Below, piece after piece: positions 1-6,149 of a stretch of DNA of 33,900 nucleotides. The position numbers were made by a program, and so were the translations under genes. The stretch's first letter is position 1; each line of letters opens with the position of its first letter. Source of the DNA: Pseudorhodoferax sp. Leaf267 (lineage in GTDB: Bacteria; Pseudomonadota; Gammaproteobacteria; Burkholderiales; Burkholderiaceae_C); assembly GCF_001422405.1 (NCBI RefSeq), contig NZ_LMMV01000010.1, forward strand, positions 1 through 33,900, written 5' to 3'. The notes beneath the pieces are model-generated. The model saw only the letters and a program-made list of their open reading frames with translations, was not told where the DNA came from and did no database searches.

Positions 1-113
1 CATGCTCAACCACCGTCCGCGCAAAATCCTCAACTTCCACTCCCCGCATGAAGTGTTCTCACAACTCACTGCGGATCTCATTGCCGGCGTTGCACTTCAA
101 GTTTGAAACCGCC
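1..113 (+). mobile_element. Right end of an IS30-family insertion sequence (element runs off the window)
   Basis: These 113 bases recur as an inverted copy at the other end of the window (33788-33900) with only two differences, at positions 57 and 61. Similarity stops abruptly after base 113, which marks the element boundary. The segment carries the 3' end of a transposase gene and about 7 bp after its stop codon, ending in a sequence (GTTTGAAACCGCC) that is probably part of the terminal inverted repeat. The rest of the element lies to the left of the window. The IS30 assignment comes from the transposase C-terminus; the subgroup is not determined. Confidence 0.8.
2..106 (+). CDS. IS30-family transposase, C-terminal fragment
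   Basis: The open frame entering from the left edge encodes 34 residues beginning MLNHRPRKILNF and ending in TGA at 104-106. The motif LN-RPRK-L-F/W---P-EVF is the usual C-terminal signature of the IS30 transposase integrase core (rve/DDE) and follows the catalytic Glu region. The gene is cut by the window edge, so the ATG at position 2 is almost certainly internal and not the start. It reads toward the adjacent chromosome genes. This copy keeps the conserved Phe of HEVF, unlike the copy at the right edge. Confidence 0.8.
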   Translation: MLNHRPRKILNFHSPHEVFSQLTADLIAGVALQV

Positions 114-141
114 TAGCCCCGGGCGCGCCGCGGCCCGGCTC

Positions 142-897
142 TCAGATGCCGGTGGTCTTCTTGGCCGACGGGTCGGCGTAGGTGACGGGCCCGTCGGATT
201 CCTTGGGCGGGTTCAGCACCAGGTTGCCGTTCTGCGCCACGTCGATGGCGTTGCCGCCGGCCCGCCACAGGGACTGCAGGAACTCCAGCAGCTTCTTGGA
301 AATGGGCTCCTTGGGCGGCTCGGGCGGCTTTTCTTCCTCGACCTTGGGCTTCTCGGTCCAATCCTTGGACGTGGCCTCCTTGGTGCCCGTGGGCTCGTCC
401 GGCCCGGGTTTCTGGCCCGTGGACAGGTACTTGGCCATGGCTTCGGGCGACTCGGGCTTTTGGGCGGCGCTGGCCTTGGCGGTTTCTTCCTCCATGGCGC
501 GCAGGCCCTGCACGCCGCCGGCCGTGGACGGTTCGCCCACGGCACCGGGCCGCGGGCCGGCAGCGCTGGCGGCCACGAAGACCGCGCCGGCGGCGGCGCC
601 GGCCTGCGCTTCGGCCTCGACGCGCCCGCTGCGGATCAGCGCATCGGCCTGCGCCGACAGCTCCACGCGGATCGACGGCTCGGGCGCCGTGACGGCTGCG
701 GCCTGCTCCTGCAGCACGCGGGTTTCTTCGCGGGTGGCACGGGGCACCGTGCCGGTGCTGGCAGCTGCGCCGCCGGCGGCCGGCTGCGAATCGGCGCCGA
801 AGGACGGTCCGTTCACAGTGCGATCAACAGAGGGCAGTTGCATGGCGATTACCAGGGCTGGGGGCGGTGGCCGGAACAGGTTTTCCAGGCCTCGCAT
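142..897 (-). CDS. Ala/Pro/Glu-rich hypothetical protein
   Basis: A 251-residue protein that I do not recognise. It is low in complexity: a central part (about residues 45-140) rich in Ala, Glu and Gln, then a Lys/Glu/Pro-rich stretch (about 160-200, with PEPPKEPISKK), then a more ordered C-terminus with hydrophobic positions (LLEFLQSLWRAGGNAIDV). No signal peptide or membrane segment is visible, and Cys is absent. The coding call rests on a long open frame with typical third-position GC and a sensible, non-shadow composition. An alternative start is the Met at 841-843 (MQLPSVDRTV), which gives 233 residues; neither start has a good ribosome site. It lies 92 bp downstream of the DUF1854 gene on the same strand, and its stop is 28 bp from the IS end. 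Confidence 0.65.
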   Translation of the reverse strand: MRGLENLFRPPPPALVIAMQLPSVDRTVNGPSFGADSQPAAGGAAASTGTVPRATREETRVLQEQAAAVTAPEPSIRVELSAQADALIRSGRVEAEAQAGAAAGAVFVAASAAGPRPGAVGEPSTAGGVQGLRAMEEETAKASAAQKPESPEAMAKYLSTGQKPGPDEPTGTKEATSKDWTEKPKVEEEKPPEPPKEPISKKLLEFLQSLWRAGGNAIDVAQNGNLVLNPPKESDGPVTYADPSAKKTTGI

Positions 898-989
898 TTC
901 TTAACGGCAGAACTGCAGCGCAATTTAGGCCTATTTGTCTGCCCAGGCCAAAATTTTTCACGCTCGCGGGCCGCACATGGCCCCGGTGC

Positions 990-1454
990 CTACAGGAACC
1001 GGTCGAGCAGCCGGCGCGAGGCCCGGTCCAGCGCCTGCCGGTCGCGCACGATGTAATGCACGCCCTGGCCGCTGGCGATCAACAGCCCGGTCGTTCCAAG
1101 GCGTCGGATGTCTTCCTCGCTCTTGAGCACGAACTCCGTCTGGCCGCGGTCGGTCTCCACGGTCCAGACGCTGGGCGTGGAGAACGTGGACACGCTGACC
1201 AGGCGCAGCACTTCGGGCTGGAATTCGCGCGCGGCCAGTTCTTCGGCGATCAGGCTGCGCAGCGGCCCTGGCAATCCATCGAGCCGATCGATCCAGGCCA
1301 ACTCATGGCCGTCGGTGCTGACCAGGGACAGGCCTTCGTCAGGCGCGGCCAGCGGAAAGGCGCGCACGGGGACCACGCCGACATGGGCGGCGCCACCGGC
1401 TGTATGGAAGACCAGCTGGCCCATGGCATTGCGTTCGAGGCGGAAGTCCATCAT
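990..1454 (-). CDS. DUF1854 family protein, cyanophycin-locus associated
   Basis: A 154-residue soluble protein of the DUF1854 family. The family hallmarks are visible: an N-terminal FRLERNAMGQLVF strand pair, the VRAFPLAAPDEGLSLVS stretch, an ...EELAAREFQPEVLR... helix and the C-terminal VETDRGQTEFVLKSEEDIR segment. The biochemical function is unknown. As I recall, protein-family databases label such proteins as associated with cyanophycin metabolism because they sit beside cphA genes. Here the start codon overlaps the stop of the ABC exporter gene (ATGA, 1451-1454), so the two are translationally coupled and probably act together. A second in-frame ATG follows immediately (MM), so the start is uncertain by one codon. 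The protein could be an accessory or regulatory subunit of the exporter; that is inference from gene order only. Confidence 0.85.
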   Translation of the reverse strand: MMDFRLERNAMGQLVFHTAGGAAHVGVVPVRAFPLAAPDEGLSLVSTDGHELAWIDRLDGLPGPLRSLIAEELAAREFQPEVLRLVSVSTFSTPSVWTVETDRGQTEFVLKSEEDIRRLGTTGLLIASGQGVHYIVRDRQALDRASRRLLDRFL

Positions 1455-3769
1455 GCGTCTCCCGCGGGGTGGGCCGAGTGGGTGGGCGGCGGCCGGCGCT
1501 CCTCCGCTTCCTTGTCGGCATTGGCGTCGACGCGGCGCACCTGGGCTTCGTACAGACGCCAGTAGGCGCCCTGGCGCGCCATCAGTTCGTCGTGCGGGCC
1601 GACCTCGACGACCTGGCCGCGGTCCATCACCACCAGCCGGTCGGCCTTGCGCAGCGTGGACAGCCGGTGCGCGATGGCGATCGTGGTGCGGCCCTGCACC
1701 AGGTTGTCCAGCGCTTTCTGGATCTCCTTCTCGGTCTCGGTGTCCACGGCCGAGGTGGCCTCGTCCAGGATCAGGATCTTGGGGTCGATCAGCAGCGCGC
1801 GCGCGATCGAGATGCGCTGGCGTTCGCCGCCCGACAGGCCCTGGCCGCGCTCGCCGACCAGCGCGTCGTAGCCCTGCGGCAGGCGCAGGATGAACTCGTG
1901 CGCATGGGCGGCGCGCGCGGCCGCCACGATCTGGGCGCGCGAGGCGTTGGGCAGCCCATAGGCGATGTTCTCGGCGATGGTGCCGAAGAACAGAAAGGGC
2001 TCCTGCAGCACCAGGCCGATGTGGCGCCGGTAGTCGGCTACGCGGTAGCGGCGCACGTCGGCGCCGTCCAGCCGGATCGAGCCATCGGTCACGTCATAGA
2101 AGCGGCAGATCAGGTTGACCAGCGTGCTCTTGCCCGATCCGCTGTGGCCGACCAGGCCGATCATCTCGCCGGGCTGGATGGTCAGCGACAGGTTGCGGAT
2201 GATGGCCCGGTTGCCATAGCGAAAGCCCACGCCGTCCATCTGCAGCCGGCCCTGCAGGCCGCCGTGCGCCGGCGCCGGCAGCGGGTCGACCGGCTCGGGC
2301 ACGCTGGAGACGTGGTCCAGGATGTCGAAGATGCGCTTGGCGCCTGCCGCCGCCTTTTGCGTGACCGAGACGATGCGGCTCATGGAATCGAGCCGCGAAT
2401 AGAAGCGGCCGATGTAGGCCAGGAAGGCCGTCAGCACGCCGACCGTGACAGCCTGGTGCGACACCAGCCAGATGCCGAAGGCCCAGACCACCAGCAGGCC
2501 GATCTCGGTCAGCAGCGACACGGTGGGCGTGAACAGCGACCAGACCTTGTTCAGCCGGTCGTTGACCTCCAGGTTGTGCTGGTTGGCTTCGCGGAAGCGC
2601 TGGGCCTCGCGCCGCTCCTGCGCGAAGGCCTTCACGACGCGGATGCCGGGAATGGTGTCGGCCAGCACGCTGGTGACCTCGGACCAGACGCGGTCGATCT
2701 TCTCGAAGCCGGTGCGCAGCCTGTCACGCACGACATGGATCATCCAGGCGATGAACGGCAGCGGCACGAGCGTCACCAGGGCCAGGCCGGGGTGGATGGA
2801 GAACAGCACGGCCGCGGTCATGGTGATCATCAACACGTCGGTCGCGAAATCGAGCGCATGCAGCGAGAGGAACACACAGATGCGGTCGGTCTCCGAGCCG
2901 ATGCGCGACAGCAGGTCGCCCGTGCGCTTGCTGCCGAAGTAGTCCAGCGACAGGCCCAACAGATGGTCGAACGTGGCCGTGCGCAGGTCGGCGCCGATGC
3001 GCTCGGACACCAGGGCCAGCAAATATGTGCGCCACCAGTTCAATGCCCAGCCGAACAGCGCGGCCGCCAGCAGCCCGCCCAGGTAACCAAGCACAACAGA
3101 GGTTTCGATCTTCTGGCCGTTCTGGAACGGAATCAGCACATCGTCCATCAGCGGGATGGTCAGATAGGGCGGCACCAGTGTGGCCGCGGTGGAGGCCAGC
3201 GTCAGGATGAAGCCCAGCAGCAACTGCATGCGATACGGATGGGCGAAGCGCCACAGCCGCAGCAGGACCCAGGTCGATGGCGGTGTATGCAACTCGCGGA
3301 AGCAGACATTGCAGACGTCGCTGTCGGCAGGCAACGGTGCCTTGCAGGTCGGGCAGACGGTAATGTCCTCGTCCAAATCGTCCGCAGGCAGATCGCGGCG
3401 TTCGAAATGGCGCAGCAGGCGCAGGGCCTGCGGATCGACCGCGAGCGTGAAGCGCCAGCGTGCCAGGCGCGCCTGGCCGTCGTGCAGCTCCAGCGTGCCC
3501 ACGCCGGCATGGTCGGCATGGCGCAGGCCCAGCGCAGGCGTGAGCGGCCAGCTGCGCACCGCCGGGGGGTGGCCGGCGCCCGCAGGCTCGATGCTGACCA
3601 GCCGACGGTCGGTCAGCGCCAGCAGGCCGGCGGCAAAACGCAGCTCCGCATCCAGGTCAACCGACAGAGTGGCTGTTACGTTTTCAGCGCCTGCCAGTTG
3701 CGCATGCAGCGCAGACTGGAGCATCGAAGAACTGTCGCTGGAGACCTCGACCTGATGTGGATGATGCAT
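1451..3769 (-). CDS. ABC exporter (fused membrane and ATPase domains) with N-terminal PH-like region and zinc ribbon
   Basis: A 772-residue half-transporter of the exporter type. Residues about 30-125 resemble a PH-like fold (DAELRFAAGLLALTDRRLV then paired strands). A zinc ribbon follows, with Cys at 139, 142, 153 and 156 (CPTC...CNVC). The six-helix membrane domain spans about 175-465. The ATPase domain has Walker A GHSGSGKST (541-549), signature LSGGE (645-649), Walker B ILILDE (665-670) and switch His at about 701. It is divergent from cphA', 110 bp away, and overlaps the DUF1854 gene by 4 bp. To my knowledge this architecture is found next to cyanophycin synthetases. The substrate is unknown: amino acids, dipeptides or a lipid are all possible. 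The dimeric half-transporter would act in the inner membrane. Confidence 0.88.
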   Translation of the reverse strand: MHHPHQVEVSSDSSSMLQSALHAQLAGAENVTATLSVDLDAELRFAAGLLALTDRRLVSIEPAGAGHPPAVRSWPLTPALGLRHADHAGVGTLELHDGQARLARWRFTLAVDPQALRLLRHFERRDLPADDLDEDITVCPTCKAPLPADSDVCNVCFRELHTPPSTWVLLRLWRFAHPYRMQLLLGFILTLASTAATLVPPYLTIPLMDDVLIPFQNGQKIETSVVLGYLGGLLAAALFGWALNWWRTYLLALVSERIGADLRTATFDHLLGLSLDYFGSKRTGDLLSRIGSETDRICVFLSLHALDFATDVLMITMTAAVLFSIHPGLALVTLVPLPFIAWMIHVVRDRLRTGFEKIDRVWSEVTSVLADTIPGIRVVKAFAQERREAQRFREANQHNLEVNDRLNKVWSLFTPTVSLLTEIGLLVVWAFGIWLVSHQAVTVGVLTAFLAYIGRFYSRLDSMSRIVSVTQKAAAGAKRIFDILDHVSSVPEPVDPLPAPAHGGLQGRLQMDGVGFRYGNRAIIRNLSLTIQPGEMIGLVGHSGSGKSTLVNLICRFYDVTDGSIRLDGADVRRYRVADYRRHIGLVLQEPFLFFGTIAENIAYGLPNASRAQIVAAARAAHAHEFILRLPQGYDALVGERGQGLSGGERQRISIARALLIDPKILILDEATSAVDTETEKEIQKALDNLVQGRTTIAIAHRLSTLRKADRLVVMDRGQVVEVGPHDELMARQGAYWRLYEAQVRRVDANADKEAEERRPPPTHSAHPAGDA

Positions 3770-3879
3770 AACGAACGTAGAGGGCGGGGCATTCTCGCCG
3801 AAGCCACTGGCGACGGCCGGGGGCTACAACGGGTCAGACGCCAGGCTGGCGGCCTCCCATAACGCGACACCCCGCAACC
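3770..3879. promoter_or_regulatory. Divergent promoter/operator region between the ABC exporter and cphA'
   Basis: The 110 bp between the two divergent starts must hold promoters for both directions. I see no strong sigma70 consensus. Two short odd-centred palindromes stand out: GCCA-C-TGGC at 3803-3811 and CGCCAG-G-CTGGCG at 3839-3851, with centres 38 bp apart. They share GCCA/TGGC half-sites and may be operators for a common regulator of the cyanophycin locus. No regulator gene is adjacent. Confidence 0.4.
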
Positions 3880-6108
3880 ATGACGACAAGCACCCTGGCC
3901 GCCAAGGCCGACATCCAGATGCTGCGCATCAACTACCTGCGCGGCCCCAACATCTGGACCTACCGGCCTGCGCTCGAAGTCTGGCTCGACCTGGGCGAGC
4001 TGGAGGACTTTCCCTCGCACCTGCTGCCCGGCTTCACCGAGCGCCTGGTGGCCATGCTGCCGGCCCTGGTCGAGCACCACTGCGGCGTGGGCGAGCGCGG
4101 CGGCTTCCTGCAGCGCCTGGTCGAAGGCACCTGGGCCGGCCATGTGCTGGAGCACGTGGTCATCGAGCTGCTGAACCTGGCCGGCATGCCGACCGGCTTC
4201 GGGCAGACCCGCAGCACCTCGCAGCGCGGCGTCTACCGCATGGTGTTCCGCGCGCGTGACGAGCAGGTCGCGCGCACGGCCCTGGCCTGCGGCCACCGGT
4301 TGCTGATGGCGGCCATCAACGGGCAGGAATTCGCCGTGCCGGTGGCTGTGGCCCAGGTGCGCGCCAAGGTCGACGACTGCTACCTCGGCCCGAGCACGGC
4401 CTGCATCGTGGCCGCGGCGGCCGACCGCGGCATTCCTCACATCCGGCTGAACGACGGCAACCTGGTGCAGCTGGGCTACGGCGCGCGCCAGCGCCGCATC
4501 TGGACGGCCGAGACCGACCGCACCAGCGCCATCGCCGAAGGCATCGCCCAGGACAAGGACCTGACCAAGAGCCTGCTGGCCTCGTGCGGCGTGCCCGTGC
4601 CCGAAGGCCAGATCGTGGACAGCCCCGCCGCCGCCTGGGAGGCCGCGCAGGACATCGGCCTGCCGGTCGTGGTCAAGCCCTCGGATGCCAACCATGGCCG
4701 CGGCGTGAGCCTGGACCTGACCGAGCAGTCCGACATCGAAAAGGCCTTCGGCGTGGCCGATGCCGAGGGCAGCGAGGTCATGGTCGAGCGCTACATCCGC
4801 GGCGACGAGCACCGCCTGCTGGTCGTGGGCGGCAAGGTCGTGGCGGCGGCGCGCGGCTCACACCTGGCGATCACGGGCGACGGCCGGGCGACGGTGGCCG
4901 AGCTCATCGAGCGCCAGCTCAACAGCGACCCGCGACGCGGCGACGCCGAGGAGTTCCCCCTGGAGACCATCCGCCTGGACAGCGACGCCGTGATGCGCCT
5001 GCTGCTGGAGCGCCAGGGCCTGGACGGCGCCTCGGTGCCGGCGGCTGGCCGGCGCGTCATCGTGCAGCGCTCGGGCAATGTGGCGCTGGACTGCACCGAC
5101 GACGTGCACCCCGAGGTTGCGCACGCCGCCTCGCTGGCCGCGCGCGTGGTGGGCCTGGACATCGCCGGCATCGACCTGGTGGCCGAGGACATCTCGCGCC
5201 CGCTGCAGGCGCAGCGCGGCGCCATCGTCGAGGTGAATGCCGGCCCCGGCCTGCTGATGCACCTGAAGCCGGCCGAGGGCGCACCGCGCCCGGTGGGCCA
5301 GGCCATCGTCGACCATTTGTTCGCCGAGGGCGAGAACGGCCGCATCCCCCTCGTCGGCGTGGCCGGCACGCTGGGCACCAACACCATCGCGCGGCTCGTG
5401 GCCTGGCTCATGCACCTGGGCGGCCTGCGCGTGGGCGTGGCCTGCACCGACGGCCTGTTCCTGGACAGCCGGCGCGTGGACCCGGCCGATTGCGCCTCCT
5501 GGGAGGCCGGCCACCGGCTGCTGATCAACCGCTCCATCCAGGCCGCCGTGCTGGAGAACAGCCCCGGCTCCATCCTGCGCGACGGCCTGGCGTACGACCG
5601 TTGCCAGGTCGGCATCGTGACGGACCTGGGCGGCGCGTCGCAACTGGCCGACTTCGACATCCAGGACAGCGACCAGCTCAGCCGTGTGCTGCGCACCCAG
5701 GTCGACGTGGTCCTGCCCGAGGGCGTGGCCGTGCTGAACGCGGCCGACGCGCGCGTCTCGGCGCTGGCCTCGCTGTGCGACGGCCAGGTGATCCTGTACG
5801 GCAAGGACGCCGCGCTGCCCGCCATCGAGGCGCACCGCGCAGCCGGCGGCCGGGTAGTCGTGCTGCAGCAAGGCCAGCTCGTGCTGGCCCAGGGCAACCA
5901 GGTCACGCCCGTGGCCGGCCTGCCCTACCTCACGGCGCGGCGCGGCAAGCACATGCGCGACGACAAGCTGGTGTGCAGCGTGCTGGCCGCCGTGGCGGCA
6001 GCCTGGGCGCTGCAGATCTCGCCGGACCTGATCGCCGCCGGCCTCAAGACCTTCGAACTCGACCCCGAATCGACCAACCGCAGCGCCAAATCGCTGGCGG
6101 CCCGCTGA
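3880..6108 (+). CDS. cphA': CphA'-type cyanophycin synthetase paralogue with degenerate Mur-ligase domain
   Basis: A 742-residue relative of cyanophycin synthetase. It keeps the N-terminal domain (LRGPNIW near the start), the TSAIAEGIAQDKDLTK segment and the ATP-grasp domain (VVVKPSDANHGRGV; GIDLVAED; IVEVNAGPGLLMHL). The Mur-ligase-like part is damaged: the P-loop that reads GTNGKTT in CphA is GTLGTNT at 496-502, so the nucleotide-binding Lys is gone, and the C-terminal Mur domain with its DYGHNP motif is absent. In CphA the ATP-grasp domain adds Asp and the Mur-like domain adds Arg, so this protein should have at most one working ligase site, as in cyanobacterial CphA2, which polymerises Asp-Arg dipeptide. 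The stop overlaps a possible upstream cphA start by one base. The start chosen is the first ATG; Met14 (MLRINYLRGPN) is an alternative. Confidence 0.88.
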   Translation: MTTSTLAAKADIQMLRINYLRGPNIWTYRPALEVWLDLGELEDFPSHLLPGFTERLVAMLPALVEHHCGVGERGGFLQRLVEGTWAGHVLEHVVIELLNLAGMPTGFGQTRSTSQRGVYRMVFRARDEQVARTALACGHRLLMAAINGQEFAVPVAVAQVRAKVDDCYLGPSTACIVAAAADRGIPHIRLNDGNLVQLGYGARQRRIWTAETDRTSAIAEGIAQDKDLTKSLLASCGVPVPEGQIVDSPAAAWEAAQDIGLPVVVKPSDANHGRGVSLDLTEQSDIEKAFGVADAEGSEVMVERYIRGDEHRLLVVGGKVVAAARGSHLAITGDGRATVAELIERQLNSDPRRGDAEEFPLETIRLDSDAVMRLLLERQGLDGASVPAAGRRVIVQRSGNVALDCTDDVHPEVAHAASLAARVVGLDIAGIDLVAEDISRPLQAQRGAIVEVNAGPGLLMHLKPAEGAPRPVGQAIVDHLFAEGENGRIPLVGVAGTLGTNTIARLVAWLMHLGGLRVGVACTDGLFLDSRRVDPADCASWEAGHRLLINRSIQAAVLENSPGSILRDGLAYDRCQVGIVTDLGGASQLADFDIQDSDQLSRVLRTQVDVVLPEGVAVLNAADARVSALASLCDGQVILYGKDAALPAIEAHRAAGGRVVVLQQGQLVLAQGNQVTPVAGLPYLTARRGKHMRDDKLVCSVLAAVAAAWALQISPDLIAAGLKTFELDPESTNRSAKSLAAR

Positions 6109-6149
6109 TGCCCTCCTCCGCCCCCTTCGTGCAAGCTCAGGACAACACC

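Noticed and set aside
103-1056. Rightward frames over the left hypothetical gene (317 and 240 residues)
   Set aside because: One is Gly/Leu/Arg-rich and the other Ser/Ala/Pro-rich, with no ribosome site; the leftward frame has the more protein-like composition and gene order.
1469-3862. 797-residue open frame antisense to the ABC exporter
   Set aside because: Shadow composition rich in Gln, Arg, His and Ala with no domain; the exporter on the other strand has all ABC motifs.
4584-6149. Upstream extension of the cphA reading frame inside cphA'
   Set aside because: Arg/Pro/Gly-rich out-of-frame translation of cphA'; the true CphA N-terminus begins at 6150 (or 6108).
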